Assembly: GCA_945910005.1 (NCBI GenBank)
Contig: OX246744.1
Span: forward strand, 38,858,200 to 38,922,199
Source of the DNA: Isoperla grammatica
Lineage: Eukaryota > Arthropoda > Insecta > Plecoptera > Perlodidae
Length of the DNA: 64,000 nucleotides
Direction: 5' to 3'
Positions 22,501 to 30,095 of this stretch are shown here, piece after piece. Each line of letters starts with the position of its first letter. Position 1 is the stretch's first letter. The position numbers were made by a program, and so were the translations under genes. A model generated the notes under the pieces. The model was given only the letters and a program-made list of their open reading frames with translations. It ran no database searches and had not been told where the DNA came from.

Positions 22501-23932
22501 AGCTGTATATTGTAATCCTTGGCTAGATTAGTGTGGTAATATTGTAGATTAGTTTAGTTTCAGAACAGTTAGATTAGTATCAGACTACCTTCAATAGTCC
22601 CCTGTACAATTTCTATGCATATGAGTTTACGTAGTGTGAGACTGAGAGTAAGATCAGGGTAACAGGATAGACAGGATGTCACCTACGGCTCCTTCCTGCA
22701 AGACGCTCTCGACCGTCTCGTAGCCGCAAGTGTTGGTCAGACATCGGTCGGCAAGGGCGGGAAACCGTTCGTGGACGACTTTGATTAATTCGTACTGTGA
22801 GCTGCGTAGTGGATCTCCCAACACCATCGTTTCGTATTCCTCGGGGGAGCAGCCTCAACACGGCAACAAGAGAGAACAGTACTTTGTTTTCTTCACTGTT
22901 TTTCCTATATCTCATTGTATTTGTAGTTTTATTTATTGACCAACTTTGTAAATCAATTTAATAGGACAGACATTAAATACAAAGGAAAATGCTACAGTTT
23001 TTGTTATTTCCTTTAGTTCTTTGAGGAGCAGGAAACATTATTGTTATTACTAGGATTAGTTTGTGTAAATGTGATCTATTTCGTCTGTGGAAAATGGTCA
23101 AAGGTTTTATAAGTTTGCTTTTTTTTAATCTTGAGAGCTACAGGTAGGCTAAATGTCTCGTTTCCATCCAAACATATTAATTAAAATGTCTTCTGGTTTG
23201 TATGGGTACATACGTAATGACACCACACAATACTGTGTCTCGGTTGTTGTGCAATGGTTTCTTATGTAGGTGCACAGGATATATTGTATACTAGTCCCAA
23301 CAAAAGTATTCGCATACCGATCTCAGGTCATAGTCTACCCTCTTTCAACCGAGCCAATTGAAAGAAAATCAACAGATAACTGGCATTCTTTCACACATTC
23401 GTAAATGCATGGTTCGGCTTAGTCGAGTGCACAGGCGGTTTGGCCACACCCATCGTTACAGGTAACCAACGGAAGGTTTTAAATTATCCCCAATGGACTT
23501 GTTTACATCAGATGATAGGAATTTTCGAAGTAGAAAATTAAGTTGTCACCTTGAACTCGGCAGTGTCTTAAGCATCAGAATACTTTTGTTGGGACAACTA
23601 TATGAATATTGTGTAAAGTATGTGTATTATTATGAGGTAATATGGGCACCTATCATGCCATGCGGTATAGCTATGACCCCTGGACGTGGCGCTACCTGGT
23701 AACTGGCAGGACCTCGTCTCACTCGCTGGCCCCCGGCAGTAGGAGCCCCCCAGCTGGGGCTCGGGGTTGTCGCAGGTCCGATATCGTATCTGCAACCCCG
23801 TCTGACCACACTCCCCGTGACACTTCTCCCAGGGTTGCCATGGCGACCAACTCCCGTCCACCGGACAGTCTTGGTCTGTTCGCATCTTCAGGGCGCATTC
23901 CAGACGCTTGATGGCGTCGCCCTGTACCACAG
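10374..23932 (-). CDS. TSP1 / laminin-G multidomain extracellular protein gene (11 exons, partial at both ends)
   Basis: Eleven minus-strand exons were assembled by hand from GT-AG borders: 23696-23932, 22687-22853, 22057-22108, 21436-21615, 16557-16688, 16097-16216, 15422-15592, 13093-13352, 12262-12480, 11003-11149 and 10374-10586. They total 1898 bases, enter in phase 1 and stay open for 632 codons with matching phases at every junction. Domain order is TSP1, Cys-rich linker, TSP1, TSP1, TSP1, LamG, LamG. TSP1 repeats show the W-x-x-W-x-x-W/C start and six cysteines. TSP1 and LamG are extracellular adhesion modules, so a secreted or membrane-anchored matrix or receptor protein is likely; ligand and orthologue are unknown. 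The N-terminal exons, signal peptide and C terminus are not seen. Three introns carry minisatellites built from the adjoining exon borders. Known: module families. Inferred: the joined transcript. Confidence 0.85.
10587..11002 (-). other. Intron between exons 10 and 11
   Basis: A/T-rich single-copy sequence with poly-A and poly-T runs. No other feature seen. Confidence 0.6.
11003..11149 (-). CDS. Exon 10: inter-LamG linker and start of second LamG
   Basis: 147 bp, phase 0-0, 49 codons starting KANNAGVAPYDASNVHYETT and ending FADGAFIEASCPVNEDHWL. Acceptor CTTCTGTGTTTAG, donor CTG|GTACGG. The FADGAFIEAS strand is a plausible first beta strand of a second LamG domain continued in exon 11. Confidence 0.8.
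11686..12249. mobile_element. hAT-like non-autonomous element (564 bp) with perfect 8-bp TSD
   Basis: Terminal inverted repeats TAGGGCCTAC...GTAGGCCCTA extend further with similar TCGAATAAT / CGAATAGTA ends. The flanks carry an identical 8-bp duplication, CTTCTAAC, at 11678-11685 and 12250-12257, the length typical of hAT insertions. Subterminal AACCGGTT repeats, a perfect 16-bp-stem hairpin near 11835-11870 and a G20 run (12070-12089) lie inside. No transposase frame. It lies in the exon 9-10 intron; the TSD supplies bases +5 to +12 after the exon 9 donor. Confidence 0.85.
12262..12480 (-). CDS. Exon 9: first LamG domain, C-terminal part
   Basis: 219 bp, phase 0-0. Acceptor GACGTCAACAG, donor CAG|GTGCGT. 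It encodes MDVWHEALLTVTGTKITMRI then DDGTDQFETKL, the W-H-x-(hydrophobic)-V and D-G motifs typical of LamG, and ends in a G-x-IESLAVNFNRLVL strand. The M is internal. A hAT-like element lies 12 bases downstream of its donor. Confidence 0.85.
12662..12760 (+). repeat. ~100-bp dispersed retroposon-like repeat with poly-A, copy 1
   Basis: Begins ATATGAGCAGGCCAGAAAAG, contains the small hairpin GGCTGAAAAAGCC and ends in a 13-A tail. Almost identical to 21293-21394. Both lie in introns of the TSP1/LamG gene. The A-tail suggests a SINE or retroposon 3' end; family unknown. Confidence 0.7.
12775..12980. mobile_element. Degraded copy of the mariner-like MITE
   Basis: Shares diverged blocks (a GTGCACAAGC...CACGCCC stretch, CGTTCGTAAAT, AAGTAGAAGATTAAGTTG) with the complete MITE at 23294-23595 and the copy at 29830-30095. 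Termini are not clear. Confidence 0.45.
13093..13352 (-). CDS. Exon 8: first LamG domain, N-terminal part
   Basis: 260 bp, phase 1 in, phase 0 out. Acceptor TTGTTTCAG|GC and a near-perfect donor GAC|GTAAGT. It encodes VHEVAVFHGDSVLSYMPLGQ, an LLHLYIRFMPVYPWGQLV strand pair, and MQLHLESSYLVWHVNV. This follows the LamG pattern: hydrophobic strand, R-F, G-x-L, then a short hydrophobic beta hairpin. Confidence 0.85.
13353..14308 (-). other. Intron 7-8, right of exon 8: no gene seen
   Basis: A/T-rich single-copy sequence with repeated GCGAAAT / CGAAATT motifs around 13620-13810 and a short (GATC)n tract at 14035-14048. No supported exon. Confidence 0.5.
14309..15421 (-). repeat. 121-bp minisatellite made of TSP1 exon 7 3' part plus its 5' splice site (9 copies)
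   Basis: On the minus strand each unit holds ATCTTGCAACGCTCC, a shortened join to CTTGTGTGGGCCCC, then CAGCAGTGCTACTTGGGGCC, TTGCACAA and the donor GTAAGAC, followed by about 45 intron bases. Nine units at 120-121 bp spacing lie downstream of the intact exon 15422-15592. Every copy lacks about 16 bases of the exon, so it would read CNAPPAPCVGPP instead of the exon's longer loop. All nine keep the donor GTAAGAC. Confidence 0.95.
15422..15592 (-). CDS. Exon 7: TSP1 repeat (intact source exon of the 121-bp array)
   Basis: 171 bp, phase 1-1. Acceptor GGGTTGGTTGCAG|TG, donor ACAA|GTAAGAC. It encodes DGGWSAWEKWSACSVTCGFG, then YRARSCNAPPRYGRGFPC and VGPPLEMQHCYLGPC, with six cysteines. The repeats downstream carry its 3' part but lack about 16 bases coding for the PRYGRGF region, so this is the only complete copy. 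Confidence 0.9.
15593..16096 (-). other. Intron 6-7: no other feature
   Basis: Single-copy A/T-rich sequence; nothing recognised. Confidence 0.5.
16097..16216 (-). CDS. Exon 6: C-terminal half of the split TSP1 repeat
   Basis: 120 bp, phase 1-1. Acceptor ACTGTTTGCAG|AT, donor ACC|GTACGT. It encodes RRNLTPRQIATQLVKTVDAG, then NSCSGPSEEFEECNLRDC, which supplies the last three cysteines of the TSP1 fold begun in exon 5. Confidence 0.85.
16217..16556 (-). other. Intron 5-6 with a C14 run
   Basis: Contains a C14 homopolymer at 16363-16376. Otherwise nothing recognised. Confidence 0.5.
16557..16688 (-). CDS. Exon 5: N-terminal half of a split TSP1 repeat
   Basis: 132 bp, phase 1-1. The acceptor is CACTGTTCTAG|AC. 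It encodes DGSWSQWSEWSGCSKECGSG followed by YRRRERVC and a basic stretch. The donor GCG|GTTGGT is weak; I chose it because only this position keeps phase with exon 6. A nearby TTG|GTACTC would create a stop. The first 40 bases plus the 24 preceding intron bases are the unit of the 16689-20796 array, so this exon sits directly downstream of about 70 decoy acceptors. Confidence 0.8.
16689..20796 (-). repeat. 64/53-bp minisatellite made of 3' splice site plus 5' end of TSP1 exon 5 (~70 copies)
   Basis: On the minus strand a long unit is 24 intron bases ending CACTGTTCTAG, then 40 exon bases starting ACGGCAGCTGGAGTCAGTGG and ending GGATGCAG. A short unit lacks exactly the 11 bases ACGGCAGCTGG. 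Both types are mixed through the array. The intact exon 5 follows at the downstream end (16557-16688). Essentially every unit keeps a pyrimidine tract and TAG acceptor. The upstream border (20796) is intronic. Confidence 0.95.
20797..21435. other. Intron 4-5, part upstream of the acceptor array
   Basis: Single-copy sequence apart from the retroposon copy at 21293-21394. No exon seen. Confidence 0.5.
21293..21394 (+). repeat. ~100-bp dispersed retroposon-like repeat with poly-A, copy 2
   Basis: Near-identical to 12662-12760 (AAGTC for AAGAC is the visible difference) with a longer A-tail. The close match suggests a recent copying event or a shared young source. Confidence 0.7.
21436..21615 (-). 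CDS. Exon 4: TSP1 repeat
   Basis: 180 bp, phase 1-1 symmetric, so it is one shuffling-competent domain exon. Acceptor CTTGTTCCGCCAG; donor GATG|GTAATA. It encodes GGWTNWATWTACSAKCGPG, then QYRTRSC and a CQGKGLDSQAC...LAC ending, with six cysteines. It splices directly to the next TSP1 exon: the shared G plus AC makes the Asp of DGSWSQW. Confidence 0.9.
21616..22056 (-). other. Intron 3-4: no other feature
   Basis: A/T-rich, nothing recognised. Confidence 0.5.
22057..22108 (-). CDS. Exon 3: 52-nt small exon completing the linker
   Basis: Phase 0 in, phase 1 out. It has a strong acceptor (TTCTGTTCTAG) and donor (CTG|GTAAGC). It encodes MDYWISLLCVKQNVGCP; the M is internal, not a start. With the next exon it gives Cys-Pro-Val-Arg-Gly-Gly-Trp, parallel to Cys-Pro-Val-Asp-Gly-Ser-Trp in exon 1, which supports the reading frame. 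Confidence 0.75.
22109..22686 (-). other. Intron 2-3: no other feature
   Basis: A/T-rich, with repeated TTAGATTAG-type motifs near 22520-22580. No gene. Confidence 0.5.
22687..22853 (-). CDS. Exon 2: cysteine-containing helical linker module
   Basis: 167 bp, phase 1 in, phase 0 out. Acceptor GTGTTGAG|GC; donor chosen as GCC|GTAGGT because it keeps the next exon in frame (the alternative GTAG|GTGACA would not). The 55 codons begin CSPEEYETMVLGDPLRSSQY and continue with a helix-like ELIKVVHERFPALADRC stretch and two more cysteines. I do not recognise a named domain. It joins exon 3 to form a module of about 70 residues placed between TSP1 repeats. Confidence 0.7.
23294..23595. mobile_element. 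Mariner-like MITE with both terminal inverted repeats
   Basis: The left end AGTCCCAACAAAAGTATTCG is mirrored by AGAATACTTTTGTTGGGAC at the right end, with TA dinucleotides just outside both. It is about 300 bp with no coding capacity. It lies in the intron between exons 1 and 2. Its internal sequence matches degraded copies at 12775-12980 and 29830-30095. The short size and TA flanks suggest a Tc1/mariner-type non-autonomous element. Confidence 0.75.
23696..23932 (-). CDS. Exon 1 in window: linker end plus TSP1 repeat
   Basis: 237 bp, phase 1 in and phase 1 out. The acceptor is a pyrimidine-rich tract ending TTGCAG and the donor is CAG|GTAGCG. The first ~24 residues (VVQGDAIKRLECALKM...) resemble the end of the linker module in exons 2-3, including the Cys-Pro-Val before the TSP1 domain. 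The TSP1 starts DGSWSPWQPWEKC and continues with ECG, a Q-x-RYRTC strand and a GGSYC...ETRSC ending. Earlier coding exons must exist but were not identified. Confidence 0.85.
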
Positions 23933-24386
23933 CTGCAAGCACAACAAACACTCTTAATCTACGTCTTGACACTCCTGCTCAACAAGTGGACAGAATGACA
24001 AACATTGGGCTCACCTGCTTTTCCATATCTGTTTAAAAACAATATGTAGAGAAAGAGTTTTAGAAAAAACATCTTCTTAATAATTCCACACATTTTGTAT
24101 GCGGTTGTTACCATGGATATAGTGTGTCCACGCACAAATTATGTGTTGCTTGTATACAACAAAGTTTTGTAATAATTAAAAATGAAATCTCAACAATAGT
24201 ATGTTCAAAAATCAAATTATGTTTGGATTGAATGTTTTTATTAAGACAAATATGTGGCCTCTGCCTATGTACTGCCAATTTGCTAAATTAAAACCAGCCC
24301 CTCACAATTTCAGTTGATCAGCTGCAAAAAAAATTAAGTCTTATCTTAATTGAGTAAAACTATTTGCAATGTGTATTTATCTAGGA

Positions 24387-24502
24387 TGTCCAGTTAAAGT
24401 GTCAAGTAAATTTAACTGTCAGGTAAGCCCAGTTTGGTGTATTTCTATTGGCCGTTGTCATGGTGAAAACAATTTAACTGAGAAGTAGATTTTAACTGGA
24501 CA
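24387..24502. mobile_element. Short MITE with TGTCCAGTTAAA inverted ends
   Basis: A 116-bp element bounded by TGTCCAGTTAAA and TTTAACTGGACA. A related end with the same CTGGACATGGAAATACCGGCC context occurs near 57012-57043, showing a dispersed family. Confidence 0.6.
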
Positions 24503-27060
24503 TTGAAATACCGGCCCTAAGTGATTTAAAAATTTCTCAACATTGAAAGCATAGCCAGACTACAAAGGATTGCAGAATCAAATCATGGTTCAAGCCAAAT
24601 AAAAATATTAGAAGATATGCTGCCACTTACGATACATTTTATATGTTTATGTAGGCCGGAATCAATCGACCTTTTGAAAGGCATAATATCTGGAATTAAA
24701 ATCAGATAGGAGTCCAACCTCAATTGTCAGCATCGGAATTGGGATCAAATCGTACATTTGCTCATGCTAAATCATTACGACATTATGATGTTATTGTGAA
24801 CAACGCCATAAAAACAATTAAGTTAACTTTTTTCACGGTTTCTGGATGGCAATGGCAATGCCGACAATAATGTGGTTGGGGCTTTGTGGCTACAGTTACG
24901 AACGATCTGAAGTTATATACGTAGAATCAAGTTGAAAATAAACTCTCTAGTGGCAAGAGAAAAATGAACAATCACAAAAATCAACAAAGTAGAATAGGCA
25001 ACTTCTTGACTAATTCATATAAAAGTAAAGCACTTGCCAAAACATTCGTAAAAATTTGCAGTTCAGTGAAACTTTGATTTTACGTACCTTGAAACAACGA
25101 ATTCTTTGATGTTAAGTATTTTTTCCTGATCCCAGAAAGTAAAGTTAGTTTCTCATAACAATGTTGTTTGATTTTACAAATTCCTTGAATTAACAAATTT
25201 TTTGGTATACCCCATTACGTTCGTAAAATCAAAGTTTCATTGTATTCAAAATTTAAAAAAAAAATACTTTTCAAAATGTTTGTGAATCACTCTAACTTGG
25301 TAATTCCTAGTCACTCATTTGTCTATGGCAATACTGTACATTATATAAAGTGGTGTTACTTCAAAACCAGAAATAGTATTACGAGTGATATATAGATGCA
25401 GTTCATGTTTGAGCCTTGTTTTATTCTCGAAAACTTATTTGAGTAACTGCCAATAATAAATAATTGTAATAGTGCAGGAATTTGCCTCGCATTAAAAATG
25501 GTAAGTAGTTATAGAGCATGACTTTCAGCAAGATTAGTTTTATGGATATAAATCCACAATATTGCCTCTACACTACCAGCAGTGTCTTCGATGCATTTTG
25601 AAGTACCACTGCCCTTTTCAACAGGTGGCAGAGAGTCTCTATATTTCTGTTTAATGTTCCTTTTTAAATTTATTAAGTTGTTGCTTCATCAATCAATCAA
25701 TTAATCAATCAATAGTCGATTTGCTACTATAGGCCTACATGTTTAAAAATCATATAGGGTCAAACTTTATTTTCAAAACATCCTATTTAGTATTTACCTG
25801 TTACTGTAATATGACTATAGTACTGTCTAAAACAATTATTCTAACAGTGTAAATTGTTCATTCACTCCAATGATTATATTAAAGAAAAGTTATGTCAACT
25901 GAGTAGACCCACACTTTAAAATCAAATCTACCTCAATAGCTCAAGCCTCGATTTAGACACGGGATATTGTTGCACCTTTTGACAGCTCGAAGAACTAACG
26001 GCCATCCAGCGTGAGGTGTGACGGCCGGTTACCAACGGTTTTGTTATAAAACTTGAATGAGAACAATAAGCCCACGGGTAAACTGGCTTCTTCCCAAATA
26101 GGACATCCCAACAATTCAGGTGGCTGCAATGTAAAGGATTGGCATACACTGATGTGTGGGGATACCTTGTTTGTAAGATACAGATCCGTCCTTGAGTTTA
26201 CTTTCACTTGACGTCCTGTCGCAACTGCCCCTTCCACACGGCTCATACATATTTTAGTTTTGAATTTTGACTCTCCACTGTTGGAAACCTAACGAATAAC
26301 ACTCCAAACATGTATTTGTTTTTATTAAAAGGTCTCTATGATTAAGTCTCTTATCAACAGTGCTTACAGTAGCCGACATTTTGACGGACTAAAGCCACAA
26401 TCTGTTGAATGTACGTAAATCAGCATTTGATTTACATCCAGTGGAACGCTAGTATTTCCGTTTCCAACCAAAGGTAGCATCACAGTCTGGGTCCGAGGTA
26501 GAATTTGTTCAGGGTGACTCTGCCAATCATAAGAGCCAACCATTCCTTCCCTTAATCCCTGTGAATGTTAAGTCTTCCTCCCAATTGTTCCTTTACTTCA
26601 ATCACTCTCCGACATGACCTAGCTGACCACAAATAAGAACAAAACGTTGACCATAAATCTATTTTTAGAATTGAGGCTGGTGCTCGAGGATGTATTATTA
26701 CTTAGTAGACATACTTCTAACAGAATAGATTGCAAGTTCACTTAACTCGCAAGTCGGAGTAAATAAATGTTAGCGTAAATGCAACTTTGATAGTGTACAA
26801 CTACGTACACATAATGTGTAACTACTGACTATGCGATAAGACTTCACATAAACACTATGAACCTCGTAGACATTTGGCATGAAAATCAGAATCTTAATTT
26901 AAATAGACCTACTTAAATTTAACCAATTACTAATCCTTTTCGTGGGTCATTTAACAAACAGCCTTGTGAAAAGCGCTGGTGTGTGTGTGCACGTAAAGCA
27001 CTAGATAAGAACCAACTCGAGTAGAGCGTTGAATGTACATCGTGTGTTTACCCACCTGGG
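24503..27060. other. No supported gene
   Basis: A/T-rich sequence. At 25925-26250 (minus) there is a TTTACATTGCAG acceptor-like site followed by an open stretch (HLNCWDVLFGKKPVYPWAYC in one frame), but no domain match or phase support, so I do not call an exon. A short (AATC)n tract lies near 25688-25710. Confidence 0.4.
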
Positions 27061-27139
27061 GGCAGGTTGCCGGTACCGCCTTCACTTGATTCTCTTGACC
27101 AACGCACGCAGTTTGCACAGTTTGCTAGCTATCCTTGAG

Positions 27140-27470
27140 ATCAAGTGGTGACTAGCCGCCACATTCAAATGCATAGTTTGGTTCTCTCTGTTCTCTCTGT
27201 GCTACGAGGTCTGTGGTACCTACTGCGGTTGAAAAGGTCGGCGAAGGTCAAGCCGCCAGCCGTGCATGTCGCAGTGACGACAGCTGATCCAGTCGCTCCG
27301 GCAGACGAGCGAGCGGCTACGTCACAGGTCGGGTTGGACAACCTGGCGATGACTGTCGATGAGCCGGAAAGCTGCACGCTGCATCTAGCGCAGCCCGCTC
27401 CCCGGGTGTTGTACCGCCGGCCGGCATGTCAGCTCGTTGGACAATAACTTGTCCCCCCCCCCCCTTAACC
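27140..27470. other. GC-rich, coding-like island, unassigned
   Basis: Open on both strands for about 70-100 codons, in contrast to A/T-rich flanks. The minus frame reads GAGCARCSVQLSGSSTVIAR then LSNPTCDVAARSSAG, with several cysteines. The plus frame has a hydrophobic start (HSLVLSVLSVLRGLWYLL). No family recognised. It could be an upstream exon of the TSP1/LamG gene or a CpG-rich promoter. A C12 run follows at 27453-27464. Confidence 0.3.
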
Positions 27471-28960
27471 TGATGGAAGAAAACAACAAAATCAGACCAG
27501 AAGAGCAATGATATATGTACAACATGATACAATTCAATTGGGCTCATGACTAGATTAGGCCTACCATACGATACCACTGGGCATTGAAATTTAAATACAG
27601 AGTAATGATAGTTAGTAAACTAAATTATTGAATATTAAGAATAATAATCTTTATTTCACATGAGACTCTAAGTCAGTAAAGTAAAACACAGCCAAACGTG
27701 GAGAACTATGGAAATCTGTCATGGCATGCCTACTTCTGAGAAATAATGTTATAAAAACATGTTTAATGTAATTAAGATAAATTTGAAATAATTTATCATA
27801 GTAGGCCCTAGTTAGAATTCAAATGAACACCTTAAGTAGGCCTAGGTAGCCTAAAAGCAAGCATTTATAATTTTGTAGACCCTAGGCCTAATGCTGATTC
27901 GACATAAAATGTCAGGCTTTGATTGAAACATAGGTTCTAGCCAACTAGGTCTAATGAGAATGTTTTGCAACTCTGAACAGGGCCCAAGCCACAATAACTA
28001 AGGTAGGCCTAGGCCTACTAGGCCTAGGACTAAGATAAATGCTAGTGGCAAGGAAAATCATGTACGAAGCCTGGGGCCAGGTTCAAGATTTCAAGTATAC
28101 ATATGCGAATCAGTAAGCAATATTCAAAATATTACGAAAATGTATAAAAGTAAACACTTAGGCCTTACTCTTATAGGCCTAGGTTAGGCTACATGATTGT
28201 ACACCATAGATGAGGGCTTAGTACAAAGAAGATTCACGGACACTCTCACCAAGCTAGATAATGACTGTGTCACCGCTAAGTTTACCGAAAACCGTGTTTC
28301 ACACGCAAGAAGTGAGGTTAGAAACGATGTAAACAAACCCATTTCGGTAGGCCTACGCTGTTCACAGAAAGTTAACTCTAGTTTCACGAGCACTTATTTG
28401 GTATATTTTGGAGTAAATTGAGCTTATAACGCACACGTCTATTCGTGAAGGAAGTCAGCTTAGAATGAACGAGAAGAGACGCGTCCAGAGCAACCGTTTA
28501 GACAACTACGCGCGTTCCTTGTTGTCTGGCTGAAATGAATAGGCCCACAATCTACCACTATCAACCCTGGTGGGCCGAGAAATGCAGGCGAACACTTGAT
28601 AAGGTGCATTGAGTACTGCCTACAGAGCTAGCAGACAGTAGGTTTCTAACGACATCTTCTGTACGCAAAGCCGTAAGACACAAACTCGGAATGAATAAAG
28701 TGGGAAAATACCCAAACAACGCCGAAGTTGGCTGGAACAGCTGATGTCATTGGTGTGAACATAGCGTCGTGGTTTTGGTCTGTGGACTAGGGAGGCAATC
28801 ATGTCGGTACAGTAGTAGTACTATCAATATTGAGCTGACTTTCACTGGCGGTGGCGCGCAGATCGACAGATCTTGGAACTTTTTTCGACCTATCGAATTT
28901 ACTCTATGCAATCGACTGTTGCTACGATCCGCGAGATTTGAAAGAAGGGAAGTTGCTTGG
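27471..28960. other. No supported gene; TAGGCCTA-rich
   Basis: Dense with TAGGCCTA and AGGCCTAGGC motifs around 27800-28180. No exon or RNA gene recognised. Confidence 0.4.
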
Positions 28961-29100
28961 AGAGATAGATAGTTATTTGCGTCTCATATTTTTGCAACTT
29001 GGCTAATCTAGACGATGAGTGGGTAAAACGTGAGATTGAAATAGAGGGCTGTTTGGAGGAAAGGGGCAAGTGCATAGGGTGCCGGCGGCACGTACTTTTG
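28960..29100 (-). repeat. SINE/LINE-like dispersed repeat fragment
   Basis: CGTCTCATATTTTTGCAACT followed by TGGCTAATCTAGACGATGAG matches, in reverse, the 3' part of the elements at 56085-56405 and 56655-56965 (CTCGTTGCAAAAATACGAGA...). The adjoining GATAGATAGTTATTT looks like a simple-repeat tail. Confidence 0.5.
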
Positions 29101-29205
29101 TCCCGCTTTTTATTCAAAATTAGAGATTTTGTGTTTTTCAAACTTTACGCGTACTATTTCACATCCCTTTCTTTATTAACGTATGGGGTGTAATAACTTC
29201 ATCAA

Positions 29206-29494
29206 GACGGGTGCACACGACTAAACTGAGTTGGCCAACTCATTAGCCCAACTTCGTCAAAAACAACATTACTTGTGGAGTATTACTTTGAGTTTTATTG
29301 ATTTTCATATTCCTTAAATAATAACACTTCTTAAATTATGTAATTAAGATAATTATAATTGCAGGTGTAGGTTAATGTAACGAAACCAATCAAGTTGACC
29401 ACAAAGTTGGTGGGGTTTTACTTTTTAGAAATCCTATCTTGCAATGCTATTTGGAAATAAGTTGGCCAACTTAGATCAGACGTGTGCACCCGTC
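29206..29494. mobile_element. MITE with GACGGGTGCACACG inverted ends
   Basis: 289 bp bounded by GACGGGTGCACACG and CGTGTGCACCCGTC, with a second pair of mirrored GAGTTGGCCAACT / AGTTGGCCAACTT motifs just inside. No coding capacity. Superfamily not assigned. Confidence 0.65.
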
Positions 29495-29829
29495 CATAGG
29501 TTATATATCTTGTGTGGAAACATAAAATAAGTTGTTAAATTTTGACTCGCTTTGTATGGAACGGATGCGACCGTCGAGCGTGTTTTCCGTTATGTGGAGT
29601 GACGAGAAAAATCGGCAAGATCAATCCACAATGAAACAATAAAATCTATGATGATTAAAAACACCCACATGTTGACGATTACTGGCCACCCATGTCTTAA
29701 AAAATATCTAGTAGTATTAAGATCATAGAAGAGTAGCTGTATATTTACATGTAAATGCTATTTTGCATGACAAGATAAAATATTCAAGCCTTAAAAACGG
29801 AAACTGTTTCCCTTCCTTGCTTCTATGGA

Positions 29830-30095
29830 CCGCACGCAATTGATTCTCAGTACCAACTTAATGTACTAGTTCTACTGCTCTAGTTCCTACCAGCTAATTG
29901 AACAGGTGCATAAGGCATAATCTACGACCTTCCATTGGATACCTGGAACAGTGGGCGTGGCTAATAAGGCTTGTGCACTTTTCAAAATGACGCGTGAAAA
30001 ACCACCAGAAATCTGTCGAAGTTCTTTGAATTAGCGTGCATGAAAGTGGCATTAGATAAGGATGTGCGGTCAGTATGCGAATACTTACGTTGAGG
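29830..30095. mobile_element. Truncated mariner-like MITE, founder of the 65-bp array
   Basis: Resembles the reverse complement of 23294-23595 block by block (CTTCCATTGGATACCTGG, GTGGGCGTGGC, TTGTGCAC) and ends CAGTATGCGAATACTTACGT, the counterpart of CGGTATGCGAATACTTTTGT in the intact element. The left end is not visible. Confidence 0.6.

Noticed and set aside
25925..26250. Additional exon of the TSP1/LamG gene
   Set aside because: It has an acceptor-like TTTACATTGCAG and an open stretch, but no TSP1 or LamG motif, and its end phase does not fit exon 1.
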